Assembly (NCBI GenBank): GCA_020636005.1
Contig: JACJYR010000003.1
Span: 496,001 to 560,000, forward strand
Reading direction: 5' to 3'
Source: Lewinellaceae bacterium
GTDB lineage: Bacteria; Bacteroidota; Bacteroidia; Chitinophagales; Saprospiraceae
Length of the DNA stretch: 64,000 nucleotides
The notes under the pieces were generated by a model. The model was given only the letters and a program-made list of their open reading frames with translations. It was not told where the DNA came from and did no database searches. Below, in pieces: positions 28,777 to 37,230 of the stretch. The position numbers and the translations under genes are program-made. How positions within the stretch are numbered: position 1 is the first letter of the stretch; each line of letters begins with the position of its first letter.

Positions 28777-28819
28777 GAAATTGGGAAATTGATAATCAGT
28801 CTCCCAATTTCCCAATTTC
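28777..28819. promoter_or_regulatory. stem-loop directly in front of xylB
   Basis: A perfect 15-bp stem (28777-28791 with 28805-28819) with a 13-nt loop is built from the word 'aattgggaaatt' and its inverse. It ends 4 bp before the xylB ATG and has no T run, so it is more likely to affect translation or RNA stability within the operon than to end transcription. Confidence 0.65.
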
Positions 28820-28823
28820 CACT

Positions 28824-30353
28824 ATGTACCTACTTGGCTACGACATCGGCAGTTCCTCCATCAAGGCCGCCTTGGTGAATGCAGCAACGGGCGCAACAGT
28901 CGCAGTTGTGCAGCATCCTGAAACGGAAATGGCCATGACCGCCCTCCAGCCCGGCTGGGCAGAGCAAGACCCTGTATCCTGGTGGGAATGTGTCTGCGCC
29001 GCCACGAAAAAGTTGTTGGCAAAAACAATGGTGCAGGTCGCTGACATCCAGGGCATCGGCATCAGCTACCAAATGCACGGCCTGGTGGTGGTAGATAAAA
29101 ACCAGCAGGCACTCCGCCCCTCCATCATCTGGTGCGACAGCCGGGCCGTGGAGATTGGCAACCGGGCTTTCGATGAAATCGGTCCCGAAAAATGCCTCTT
29201 ACACTTGCTCAATTCGCCTGGCAATTTCACGGCTGCCAAGCTCAAATGGGTGAAAGACAACGAGCCGGCCCTGTTTGAAAAAATTGACAAATTCATGCTG
29301 CCCGGCGACTACATCGCCATGCGGCTGACCGGCGAGGCAATGACCACGGCCAGCGGACTTTCCGAAGGCATCTTGTGGGATTTTGTGAAAAACGACGTGG
29401 CCGACCTTACGCTGGACTATTTTGGTTTTGATAAAAAACTCATCCCCGCAATTGCGCCTACATTTTCCTTGCAAGGAAAGGTGACGGAAGAAGCCGCCGC
29501 TGCGACTGGCCTCCACAAAGGCATCCCCGTGGCATACCGGGCCGGCGACCAACCGAACAATGCCCTGAGCCTCAACGTCTTGCAACCTGGCGAAGTGGCG
29601 GCCACGGGCGGCACTTCGGGCGTCGTCTATGGTGTTTTGGATAAACCGGCCTTCGATCCAAAATCAAGGGTCAACGGCTTTTTGCACGTCAACCACGGCC
29701 TCCATGCTCAAAACCCGAAACCCGAAACCCAAAACTCCGCCCGCATCGGTATTTTGCTTTGCATAAATGGGGCGGGCAGCCAGTATGCCTGGGTGAAAAA
29801 GAATATTGCAGGCGGCCAGCACAGCTATCAGGAAATGGAACAAATGGCTTCGCAAATCCCCATCGGTTCGGACGGCCTGCGCATCCTGAATTTTGGCAAC
29901 GGTGCCGAGCGGATGCTGGAAAACAAAGACCCTGGCGCCCACATCCTCGGCCTGCATTTCAACCGCCACAGCCAGGCCCACCTTTATCGTGCCGCACTGG
30001 AAGGCATTGCATTTTCCTTCGTTTATGGCATGGGCATTTTGAAAGAAATGGGCCTGGATGTGTCTATCATGCGGGTGGGCAACGACAACCTGTTTCAGTC
30101 AGCGGTTTTTGCCAATACCATTTCCAGCCTGGTGGGCTGTACCATAGAAGTGGTGGAAACGACAGGGGCCGTGGGGGCGGCGAAGGCGGCTGGGGTGGCG
30201 ACGGGGGTGTATGGGAGTATTGAGGAGGCGATGGGTAAGAGGAGTATATTGAAGAATTATGAGCCAGGGGGTAGGGGAGAAGTGTACCAAAATGCTTTCG
30301 GAAATTGGGTACAGGATTTACAGGAAGTTTTGGACAGAGAGAGAAAAATGTGA
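28824..30353 (+). CDS. xylB: xylulokinase
   Basis: This FGGY-family sugar kinase phosphorylates D-xylulose with ATP to feed the pentose phosphate pathway. Visible are the N-terminal phosphate-binding loop (LLGYDIGSSSIKAAL), the xylulokinase cue GISYQMHGLVVVD with the catalytic-site MHG, WCDSRAVEIG, LPGDYIAMRLTGE, the glycine motif (VAATGGTSGVVYG) and the C-terminal adenosine site (GVATGVYGSIEEA). Length 509 is normal. Residues ~296-305 (AQNPKPETQNS) are encoded by an 'aaacccg' word repeat and form an insertion just before RIGILLCINGAGS. It follows the GH3 gene by 53 bp and precedes the ptuA-like gene by 32 bp. Confidence 0.93.
   Translation: MYLLGYDIGSSSIKAALVNAATGATVAVVQHPETEMAMTALQPGWAEQDPVSWWECVCAATKKLLAKTMVQVADIQGIGISYQMHGLVVVDKNQQALRPSIIWCDSRAVEIGNRAFDEIGPEKCLLHLLNSPGNFTAAKLKWVKDNEPALFEKIDKFMLPGDYIAMRLTGEAMTTASGLSEGILWDFVKNDVADLTLDYFGFDKKLIPAIAPTFSLQGKVTEEAAAATGLHKGIPVAYRAGDQPNNALSLNVLQPGEVAATGGTSGVVYGVLDKPAFDPKSRVNGFLHVNHGLHAQNPKPETQNSARIGILLCINGAGSQYAWVKKNIAGGQHSYQEMEQMASQIPIGSDGLRILNFGNGAERMLENKDPGAHILGLHFNRHSQAHLYRAALEGIAFSFVYGMGILKEMGLDVSIMRVGNDNLFQSAVFANTISSLVGCTIEVVETTGAVGAAKAAGVATGVYGSIEEAMGKRSILKNYEPGGRGEVYQNAFGNWVQDLQEVLDRERKM
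29709..29737. repeat. AAACCCG-type word repeat inside xylB
   Basis: About three copies of a seven-base word (aaacccg, aaacccg, aaaccca) lie in frame within the xylulokinase gene and encode PKPETQ. Similar 'aaactc' words occur in an intergenic gap at 38981-39003. Confidence 0.65.
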
Positions 30354-30385
30354 CCTTTAAGCCACATTTCCAAAATGTATTTTAA

Positions 30386-31558
30386 ATGAAAAAATCAAAT
30401 AACGCATTGCCTATCTCCCTGAAATCCTTTCAAGTAGAAAACTATGCAGGCATCATCAAAACTAGCCTGAAAGACTTGCCGGACGATGCCCAGTGGATTT
30501 TTTTGACGGGGGAGAATGGGTTTGGGAAGACGTCGGTTTTGAGGGCGATTGCAATTCCTTTAAGACCAATGGAATTTATCTTGGATAGATCGACAGAGAT
30601 TAAAAATTTAAGAATAACTCAGGACATTTGGAATAAAGCTGATTTTGAAACATTTAAACTTGATGGCAGTCTAGTTATTGGAAAAATTAATCTAAATAAA
30701 GGCCCTGCAAAAAGAATAGATTTAGAGGAATTTGCTGCCTACGGCACCTCCCGCCTCGAAATCGCCCACGACACCTCCTCCAACGAAGCAGCCGATAAAA
30801 GTGGCCGACTCTACAGCCTTTTTCGCTCCGACGGTGTACTGCTAAGTGCTGAAGCCGAAATGAAAGTATGGGAAAAAAGAGATTCTACTTATTTCCAAAA
30901 TCTAAGAAATACCCTTTTAAAGATCCTCGACAGAAGCATTGGTGACATATACATTGATGAAAGCGAAAATGCTAAAGTCAAATATGTGGAATTGGATAAA
31001 AAAGGAAACAGGCTTCCGCCAGTCAACTTTAACCAACTCGCCTCCGGTTACCGCAGTATTGTCGCTATGATTGGTGACCTCCTCATCCGCTTTTACAAAA
31101 TTTACCCAAAAGAAACCCCGCCGGAAGAATTCGCCGGTATCGTCCTCATTGACGAATTGGATGTCCATTTGCATCCAAAAATGCAAAAAAAATTTCCGGG
31201 TATTCTGTCCAAAGTATTCCCAAAAATTCAGTTCATCGCTTCTATCCACAGCCCTGTGCCTATATTGGGCGCACCTGAAAACGCAGTATTCCTGAAGGTT
31301 TTCCGTACGAAGGAAGAAGGTATTACGGTGGAATGGCTTGATTTGGTAAATGTGCAGAATATGACGCCCAATACTTTGTTCTCATCCCCAATTTTCGATT
31401 TTGATGAAATCATCGGCGACCACCATGACCGGGAGACGGAAAGATTGGTGACCGAAGATCATTATGATGAGGCTGTGTTTACCCATGTGCTGGAAAGTAA
31501 GCTTCGAAAAATGGCCAAGGAAGCGAACATTGACCCCGACTCTATCTTGAAAAAATAA
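30386..31558 (+). CDS. ptuA: AAA/ABC-type ATPase, PtuA-like (Septu defence)
   Basis: The 390-residue ATPase has a Walker A motif (GENGFGKTS, residues 42-50), an ABC-like region (QLASGYRS near 217), Walker B (GIVLIDELDVHLHP, D256/E257) and a D/H-loop (SIHSP, 286-290), as in RecF/OLD/SMC-like AAA_15/AAA_21 proteins. It has no coiled-coil insert of SMC size and no TOPRIM domain, so it is not OLD. It is followed 9 bp later by an HNH nuclease. That pair is the Septu (PtuA-PtuB) arrangement, where the ATPase assembles and licenses the nuclease on phage infection. Its DNA is clearly AT-richer than xylB before it and xylA after it, which points to horizontal gain. Confidence 0.82.
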   Translation: MKKSNNALPISLKSFQVENYAGIIKTSLKDLPDDAQWIFLTGENGFGKTSVLRAIAIPLRPMEFILDRSTEIKNLRITQDIWNKADFETFKLDGSLVIGKINLNKGPAKRIDLEEFAAYGTSRLEIAHDTSSNEAADKSGRLYSLFRSDGVLLSAEAEMKVWEKRDSTYFQNLRNTLLKILDRSIGDIYIDESENAKVKYVELDKKGNRLPPVNFNQLASGYRSIVAMIGDLLIRFYKIYPKETPPEEFAGIVLIDELDVHLHPKMQKKFPGILSKVFPKIQFIASIHSPVPILGAPENAVFLKVFRTKEEGITVEWLDLVNVQNMTPNTLFSSPIFDFDEIIGDHHDRETERLVTEDHYDEAVFTHVLESKLRKMAKEANIDPDSILKK

Positions 31559-31567
31559 CCGCGCCCG

Positions 31568-32443
31568 ATGAAGAAGGCTATCAAAGATTTCTATGCAACT
31601 CCCGCCATCCTTCTAAACAAAACAAGAATGGGGCATTTAAAAACGGCTGTAGCTAACCGCAACGCTGACCACATCTCCTCCGATCACTATGGCCCTGCCT
31701 CCGTAAGAAATCTGCTTGAAGATATTTACCATGAAAAATGTTCGTATTGTGAAAGCACAGTAAAGCAAGTTGCAACACTGCAAGTGGAACATTACCGTCC
31801 AAAAAATGCAGTCTCAGAAGATGCTTCCCATCCCGGTTACTACTGGCTTGTGTTGGAATGGAGCAACCTCCTTCTTGGATGCCCTTCGTGCAATGGACAG
31901 GGGGCGAAAGGAAACAAGTTCCCAATTTATGGCAGTCGAGTTATGTCGCTAAACCCTTTCGATACTGCCGATAACTTTATTTTACAGTCGCTACGAGCCG
32001 ACCAATCACCACATTTTGACGAACAGGCTATATTGCTTCATCCTGAAATTGATGATCCGGACGACCATCTAAAATTTACCAAAATGGGAGAAATTGAAGG
32101 TGTCACAGAACGAGGGAGAGGGACTATAGAAATCTGTAATCTTAATAGGGATACACTCTTTAAATCACGACAAGCCATTATTAATAATTTTTTGAAGCAA
32201 TGCGAGATAATATCCGAAGGAAAAGACAAGGGCTTTTTAGATGATGCTGGTGTTGAGTTCTTTTTAAACCACCAGTTAAATCTGCTCTTGCAACATCGGG
32301 ATGATCCCAAAGCCCCTTATACCTCATTCGTTAATTACATTCTCAATCATCCAGAAACTTGCATCTTGCCCCGCATTGAGCCACTCTTTCAACCCGATTT
32401 CCAACGAGCCTTCGCTAAGTTCAAACAAGAAGCATTAAATTAA
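31568..32443 (+). CDS. ptuB: HNH endonuclease, PtuB-like (Septu/retron effector family)
   Basis: This 291-residue protein has a zinc-finger HNH layout: CSYC (C58, C61), then VEHYRPK with His75, then GCPSCNG (C105, C108, N109). This is the pattern of the TIGR02646-type HNH nucleases, which include PtuB of Septu and the nucleases of retron-Ec78-like systems. No reverse transcriptase or retron RNA is seen nearby, so Septu fits better. As partner of the ATPase it would degrade DNA or, in some systems, tRNA once activated. It is AT-rich like its partner and ends 24 bp before xylA. The family call is firm; the anti-phage role is inferred. Confidence 0.82.
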   Translation: MKKAIKDFYATPAILLNKTRMGHLKTAVANRNADHISSDHYGPASVRNLLEDIYHEKCSYCESTVKQVATLQVEHYRPKNAVSEDASHPGYYWLVLEWSNLLLGCPSCNGQGAKGNKFPIYGSRVMSLNPFDTADNFILQSLRADQSPHFDEQAILLHPEIDDPDDHLKFTKMGEIEGVTERGRGTIEICNLNRDTLFKSRQAIINNFLKQCEIISEGKDKGFLDDAGVEFFLNHQLNLLLQHRDDPKAPYTSFVNYILNHPETCILPRIEPLFQPDFQRAFAKFKQEALN

Positions 32444-32467
32444 AACATAACTAACAATCAACTCATT

Positions 32468-33784
32468 ATGGCAAAAAAAGAATACTTCCATTCCATCAAG
32501 AAAATAAAATTCGAAGGCCGGGACTCCGACAACCCCCTCGCTTTCCGTTGGTACGATGAAAAGAAAAAGGTGCGGGGCAAAACCATGAAGGAGCACCTCC
32601 GTTTCGCCGTCTGCTGGTGGCATACCTTCTGCGGCACGGGCGGTGACCCCTTTGGTGCAGCCACCAAAAACTTCCCGTGGCTGTCGGCCACAGACCCCCT
32701 CCAGCAGGCCAAGGACAAAATGGACGCCGGCTTCGAGTTCATTACCAAACTGGGCGTGCCGTACTACTGCTTCCACGATTTCGATTTGGTGGCGGAAGGG
32801 GCAACATTATCGGAGAGCGCAAAACGGCTGGAAACAATTACCGACTACGCCAAAGAAAAGCAAAAAGCCGCTGGTGTAAAGCTGCTTTGGGGCACGGCCA
32901 ACCTCTTCTCCAACCCCCGCTACATGAACGGTGCCGCCACGAACCCCGACTTTGAAGTGGTGGCCTATGCAGGTGCGCAGGTGAAAAACGCCCTGGACGC
33001 CACCATTAAACTGGGCGGCGAAAACTACGTCTTCTGGGGCGGCAGGGAAGGCTATATGTCGCTGCTGAACACCAACATGAAAAGGGAACTCGACCACCTG
33101 GGCCGCTTCCTCAACATGGCGAAAGACTACGCCCGCAAGCAAGGCTTCAAAGGAACGTTTTTTATAGAACCAAAACCGATGGAGCCGAGCAAGCACCAGT
33201 ATGACTTTGACGCAGCCACCTGCATCAACTTCATCCGGGAATACGGTTTGGAAAAAGATTTTAAGCTCAACCTCGAATTCAACCACGCCACGCTGGCGCA
33301 GCACACCATGCAGCACGAAATGCAGGTGGCCGCCGATGCCGGGATGCTCGGCAGCATGGACGCCAACCGTGGCGACAACCAAAACGGTTGGGACACCGAC
33401 CAATTCCCAGTGGATGTGTACGAACTGACGGAGGCTATGCTCATCTTCCTCGAAGCAGGCGGACTACAGGGCGGCGGCATCAACTTCGACGCCAAGACCC
33501 GCCGCAATTCAACTGATTTGGAGGATATTTTCTATGCCCATATCGGTGGCATGGATGCCTTTGCCCGGGCGCTATTGGTGGCCGATGACATTTTGAAAAA
33601 ATCTGATTATCAGTCACTTAGGGAAGAACGCTATGCTTCTTTTGACAAGGGCAAAGGGAAGGATTTTGAAAAAGGGAAACTGAGCCTGGCCGATTTGGCT
33701 AAGATAGCGGATAAGCATGGCGAACCTCAGCAGCGCAGTGGTAAGCAGGAGTTGTTTGAGAATATCATCAACCGGTATATTTAG
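32468..33784 (+). CDS. xylA: xylose isomerase
   Basis: The enzyme interconverts D-xylose and D-xylulose in the cytoplasm and supplies XylB. Length (438) and motifs fit the long (class II) isomerases: HTFCGTGGDPFG, YYCFHDFDLVAEG with catalytic His103, FIEPKPMEPSKHQYD with metal ligand Glu234, NLEFNHATLA, GSMDANRGD, and GGINFDAKTRR near the C-terminus. It is separated from xylB by the two defence-like genes, and all gaps are 32 bp or less, so one transcript is likely. A strong terminator follows the stop. Confidence 0.95.
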   Translation: MAKKEYFHSIKKIKFEGRDSDNPLAFRWYDEKKKVRGKTMKEHLRFAVCWWHTFCGTGGDPFGAATKNFPWLSATDPLQQAKDKMDAGFEFITKLGVPYYCFHDFDLVAEGATLSESAKRLETITDYAKEKQKAAGVKLLWGTANLFSNPRYMNGAATNPDFEVVAYAGAQVKNALDATIKLGGENYVFWGGREGYMSLLNTNMKRELDHLGRFLNMAKDYARKQGFKGTFFIEPKPMEPSKHQYDFDAATCINFIREYGLEKDFKLNLEFNHATLAQHTMQHEMQVAADAGMLGSMDANRGDNQNGWDTDQFPVDVYELTEAMLIFLEAGGLQGGGINFDAKTRRNSTDLEDIFYAHIGGMDAFARALLVADDILKKSDYQSLREERYASFDKGKGKDFEKGKLSLADLAKIADKHGEPQQRSGKQELFENIINRYI

Positions 33785-33801
33785 GATCGAAGGAAAAATA
33801 A
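33781..33801. repeat. 21-bp dispersed repeat, copy 1 (xylA stop/terminator)
   Basis: A 21-bp sequence beginning ttaggatcgaagg is identical to 50724-50744. Here it overlaps the xylA stop codon and runs into the left arm of the terminator. Confidence 0.6.
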
Positions 33802-33830
33802 TCCCGATGTGAAATCGGGATTATTTTTAA
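33794..33830 (+). terminator. rho-independent terminator of the xyl operon
   Basis: A perfect 15-bp stem (33794-33808 with 33814-33828) with a 5-nt loop (gtgaa) lies 10 bp after xylA. The T-rich right arm gives the U-tract. The stem is nearly symmetric and could also act on the opposite strand, for the lipoprotein gene that ends at 34005. Confidence 0.9.
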
Positions 33831-34004
33831 AAAACCAATAAACCTATTTTCGGCAGTATTGCCCGCCACTTCTTGACTTATTTTACAGACCAGGAACGAG
33901 GAAAAATAGCTACATCCTTTTTCAAATGGACACGCTGGCAAAAGCCCCCGAAGATAGTTCGGGATTATTTTCGCTCCAATACTGCATTACTCTTAATGCG
34001 GATG

Positions 34005-34565
34005 TTATTTAGCATAAACTGCATCCACCCTCACTTCCTGTGTCCAGGAATCATATTCAATGACCAGGTTGGCCTGAATCTTCCAATGGCTATCGTCTAT
34101 TTTCTGGCCTTGCATGCAGCCGCTGGCGGGTTTTCTGAAATGTACGTTGGCGCAGAAACACTGCTGCTGAAACCGGACATTCAACAGGTCAAGCTCGTCA
34201 CCCTCTGCTGCAAAACTTTCCTGTGATGGGTCAATTTCAAAATACAGGAAATCGGTAACTTCATCATCGGCAATGTTTGCTTCTCCCAGGGTGCTGAGAT
34301 TGGTTTCAAACACCAGCTTATTGCCAGCGTTTATATTCACCTGATCGAAATATTCCTCCAAAACATAATTGAGCTGCGAGTTTTCGTGGAGGCGGTAAAG
34401 GCAGTCCCAGTTGTCTTTACAGTCGTTGGAAAAAACATTCGGTTCGCTGCCATCTAGGCAAGTAAAATCACACTGGGGGCATTCAGGCAGCTTGTCATTT
34501 TTGTCGCAATTGGACAGTAGGAGTGAAAATATGGCCAGGGCAAGGAAATGAAATCTGTTCGTCAT
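34005..34565 (-). CDS. small Cys-rich lipoprotein of unknown function
   Basis: The 186-residue protein has a lipoprotein signal (hydrophobic FLALAIFSLLL, then lipobox LLSNC, Cys ~20), so it is anchored in a membrane, probably the outer one. The start of the mature part has CPQC and several more Cys (C33, C35-like spacing, DCKDNWDC), and QQQCFCANV lies near residue 136. The paired Cys suggest disulfides or metal binding. No family is recognised. It is transcribed away from msrB, with a 128-bp shared upstream region. Confidence 0.7.
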   Translation of the reverse strand: MTNRFHFLALAIFSLLLSNCDKNDKLPECPQCDFTCLDGSEPNVFSNDCKDNWDCLYRLHENSQLNYVLEEYFDQVNINAGNKLVFETNLSTLGEANIADDEVTDFLYFEIDPSQESFAAEGDELDLLNVRFQQQCFCANVHFRKPASGCMQGQKIDDSHWKIQANLVIEYDSWTQEVRVDAVYAK

Positions 34566-34693
34566 AAGATGCTTTTTTTAAACAAGACAGAAAACTATTT
34601 GCAAAGGTTGGGTTTTGTTACCCAAGTAATAAAGCCAATTTACAAACGACCGCATCTTTGCCACGTCAATTAAATGATTTAAAAAAATACAAC

Positions 34694-35176
34694 ATGAAGT
34701 CTTTGCCAGTTTTAGTGTTACTTTTCATGTCTTCATTCTTCAGTGCCTGTGCCCAGCAGCGCACGGCGGAGGTTTTGTCCGAACTGCCGCCCGTCATTAC
34801 CGACCCATCCAAATACAACCACCTCGAACCTGAAGAGGCCAGGGTCATCCTGCGCAAAGGGACGGAGCGGGCCTTTACGGGCGCTTATTTCAACAAAAAG
34901 GAAAAAGGCACTTACATCTGCCGCCAATGCAATTATCCATTGTTCCGTTCGTCGGCCAAATTTGATTCCGGCACCGGTTGGCCCAGTTTCGATGATGCCA
35001 TAGAAGGCCATGTGAAGGAAATAGCCGATGCCGACGGCTACCGGGTGGAGATAGTTTGCGGCAACTGTGGCGGGCATCTGGGCCATGTGTTTAAGGGCGA
35101 GGGTTTTACAAAGAAAAATACCCGGCATTGTGCCAATTCCATCAGCCTGCTTTTTGTGGAAGAAGAGACAAAGTAG
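34694..35176 (+). CDS. msrB: lipoprotein peptide-methionine (R)-S-oxide reductase
   Basis: MsrB reduces methionine-R-sulfoxide in damaged proteins. Zinc-site pairs CRQC and CGNC, the FDSGTGWPSF motif, GGHLGHVF and the catalytic RHCANS are all present. The ATG at 34694 is chosen over an earlier one (34658) because it places a lipoprotein signal (LPVLVLLFMSSFFSAC) at the N-terminus. The enzyme would thus work outside the cytoplasm, repairing envelope proteins. It would need a periplasmic thiol donor, which is not encoded in the window. Confidence 0.92.
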   Translation: MKSLPVLVLLFMSSFFSACAQQRTAEVLSELPPVITDPSKYNHLEPEEARVILRKGTERAFTGAYFNKKEKGTYICRQCNYPLFRSSAKFDSGTGWPSFDDAIEGHVKEIADADGYRVEIVCGNCGGHLGHVFKGEGFTKKNTRHCANSISLLFVEEETK

Positions 35177-35204
35177 GGAGTTTTCCATGTTAATGTTGTT
35201 AAAA

Positions 35205-35311
35205 GGTTGATGACGGTTGATGACGGTTGATTTTAGGTGGATTACGGTTGATTATCAACCTGTTATAAACCCTTATCAACCAATATAAACAATATCAACC
35301 AATTATCAACC
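35205..35311. repeat. GGTTGA/TCAACC word-repeat island
   Basis: Several direct copies of GGTTGAT (some as 'ggttgatgac') are followed by several inverted copies (ATCAACC) spaced by AT-rich words, so the island can fold into one large imperfect hairpin. It fills most of the gap between msrB and the truncated aquaporin gene. Confidence 0.7.
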
Positions 35312-35370
35312 GTGCGCAAAAAATTGGCGGCCCGCACTATCATAACGTTTACCGTAACCTTATTTTCCAA

Positions 35371-35769
35371 ATGAAAACAACCATGTTAAATTACAATTTC
35401 CCCAGAAAGCGCTCCTGTGCCCACATGAACCCAGCCGTTTGGACGGGCTGGGCTGCAGGATTTTTGCTGGTAATTTATATTACTTTTGAAGCCCCTTTAT
35501 CGGGTATGAGCATCAACCCGGCAAGGACGGTGGCGTCGGCTTTACCGGCGAACATTTGGACGGGCTGGTGGGTTTATTTTTTAGCGCCCATTGGCGGAAT
35601 GATGCTGGCCGGTTACCTTTACAGAAGATGGTACCGGCAGGTGCACGACGGAAATTGCCTCTCCATGAAAAGCCACCTCTCCGGCATTAAACACAACTGC
35701 ACTACCTATGAAGTATTGGGGCCTTCTGACCTGGTAAACAAGCCGACCCAAACCCTGCGAAAAGTTTAA
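35371..35769 (+). pseudogene. truncated aquaporin-family (MIP) channel
   Basis: The 132 residues contain the second half of a MIP channel: TGWAAGFLLVIYITFEAP, the second pore motif SINPARTVASALP, and NIWTGWWVYFLAPIGGM. A normal protein has six membrane helices and two NPA loops in ~230 residues. Here only about three helices remain. Just before them comes HMNPAV, which matches the first NPA loop (H.NPAV), as if a deletion had joined the two loops. The C-terminal tail (SDLVNKPTQTLRKV) is hydrophilic. A working channel is unlikely. The stretch 35770-36003 shows nothing else. Confidence 0.6.
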
Positions 35770-36003
35770 CCCATTCTGTTGTAAAATTAAGTTTATGTTA
35801 CTGTTGTAACATCTGGTTGGTATGGGCGTAGCCATCTTTGTACCAGTGGTCAGATGTGAAAGGTGATGGGGAAACACCGACAATTCATATTTGAGCGTTT
35901 GAACGGTCTCGTCTAAATCCAAAATAACCCTTGTTTTTTGAGCCTTTCCGGCATTTTGTGTAAACGATTTAATATCTATTTAAAATCAGAACTTGAAAAC
36001 ATA

Positions 36004-36028
36004 TAAACACCCAAATACCCAAACACCC
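36004..36028. repeat. AAACACCC word repeat before the SDR gene
   Basis: About three copies of 'aaacaccc/aatacccaa' lie 30-55 bp upstream of the ATG at 36060, one of several short-word islands in this part of the window. Confidence 0.5.
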
Positions 36029-36059
36029 TTTTTTCATCCTTAAATTTTAGTAAATTCTA

Positions 36060-36746
36060 ATGAAAACAATCCTTATCACTGGCGCAAACGGCAACCTGGG
36101 GACGGAAGTAGTAAAGACCCTCCATACCAACGGATATGAAATCTGCGCCACCGTTGGCCCGGGCAGCCTCCCCGATGATTTTGCCCAAATGACCAAAGAC
36201 GCCCGCAACGTGAACCTGACCGACGAAGCGGAAACCCAGCAGTACGTGGAAGCTCTGACCCGCCAAAACCCTGGCCTCTGTGCTGCTGTGCTGCTGGTAG
36301 GAGGTTTTGCCATGGGAACCATCAAGGACACGGACGCTGCGGCTATTGACAAACAGATTGCCCTTAATTTTAAAACCGCCTATTTCGTTGTGCGGCCCTT
36401 TATGGAGCATTTTGAAAAAATTGGTGGTGGCCAGTTCATCCTGGTCGGGGCGAGGCCTGCGCTCGATGCTGCGGATGGGATGACAAAAGTGGCGTACTCC
36501 ATCGGCAAGTCCCTCGTGTTCCATCTGGCAGAACTCATCAATGCAGCGGGCAAGGGAAAACGCATCACCGCCACCGTCCTGGTGCCGAGCATCATAGACA
36601 CCCCACCGAACCGGAACGCCATGCCCGACGCTGACTTTTCGCAGTGGATAAAAGCTTCGGACATTGCCGAAACAATTGCCTTTGTGCTTTCCGATGCAGG
36701 CAGGACGCTGCGGGAGAGTGTGTTGAAAGTGTACAATGAAGCTTAA
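36060..36746 (+). CDS. short-chain dehydrogenase/reductase (SDR)
   Basis: A Rossmann nucleotide-binding motif (TGANGNLG, residues 7-14) stands at the N-terminus, and a YSIGK catalytic Y-x3-K lies near residue 145, preceded by an active-site region ILVGARPAL in place of the usual Ser. The length, 228, is normal for classical SDRs. The substrate cannot be told. The Ser of the Ser-Tyr-Lys triad is not obvious, so catalysis may be altered. It is a single gene with 68 bp to the next. Confidence 0.8.
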   Translation: MKTILITGANGNLGTEVVKTLHTNGYEICATVGPGSLPDDFAQMTKDARNVNLTDEAETQQYVEALTRQNPGLCAAVLLVGGFAMGTIKDTDAAAIDKQIALNFKTAYFVVRPFMEHFEKIGGGQFILVGARPALDAADGMTKVAYSIGKSLVFHLAELINAAGKGKRITATVLVPSIIDTPPNRNAMPDADFSQWIKASDIAETIAFVLSDAGRTLRESVLKVYNEA

Positions 36747-36814
36747 GATCGTGGCCCTTGAAAATCAAGGATCAAACATCCATTCCACTTAATAACTAAA
36801 TATAATAGATCCAC

Positions 36815-37210
36815 ATGACTGCCCTACCCATCACAAAATCGCCAGCGGCCAACCTCGTCAGGTTGAAGCCGGTAAACCGCCAGCCACAAATCAAAACCTG
36901 GCTGGAAGATCTTGAATTTTACGAAAAGGAAGTGGCATTTTATTGCCAGATGCTCCGCATTGGAATCCGCAATGGGCGGGGGGACAACCAGCCCCTTTTC
37001 TACGAGTTGATGCACGAATTCGCTGAAATCAGGGATCTTCATTTGCCGGAAATCAAAAGACTGGCAATCCCCGTGCTTGGCAATGAAACAGGCCAGGACG
37101 AAGCTTTCACCTTGCAATCGAAGCTGGAAAGCTTGAAACAGGATTTAAGAAATTTGAAACTGAAAGCATTTCCTCTGCTGCCGGAAATACAGCAAATCAT
37201 TATTTGGTAA
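36815..37210 (+). CDS. hypothetical helical protein
   Basis: The 131 residues are predicted mainly helical (WLEDLEFYEKEVAFYCQML, LQSKLESLKQDLRNLKLK), with a proline-bearing, flexible N-terminus and no signal or membrane segment. No family is recognised. It ends 20 bp before the DinB gene and may be co-expressed with it. Confidence 0.55.
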   Translation: MTALPITKSPAANLVRLKPVNRQPQIKTWLEDLEFYEKEVAFYCQMLRIGIRNGRGDNQPLFYELMHEFAEIRDLHLPEIKRLAIPVLGNETGQDEAFTLQSKLESLKQDLRNLKLKAFPLLPEIQQIIIW

Positions 37211-37230
37211 TTTCAAACCATTTCAAACCC

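Noticed and set aside
27445..28815. Long open frame (456 codons) on the minus strand
   Set aside because: It is antisense to the GH3 gene, whose catalytic motifs and codon use are clear; the peptide matches nothing.
30386..32443. Retron with ATPase/HNH effectors
   Set aside because: No reverse transcriptase and no msr/msd-like RNA gene lie next to the pair; the flanks are xylB and xylA.
33873..34226. Plus-strand gene of 117 codons after xylA
   Set aside because: It overlaps the minus-strand lipoprotein gene, which has a clear lipobox and a better composition.
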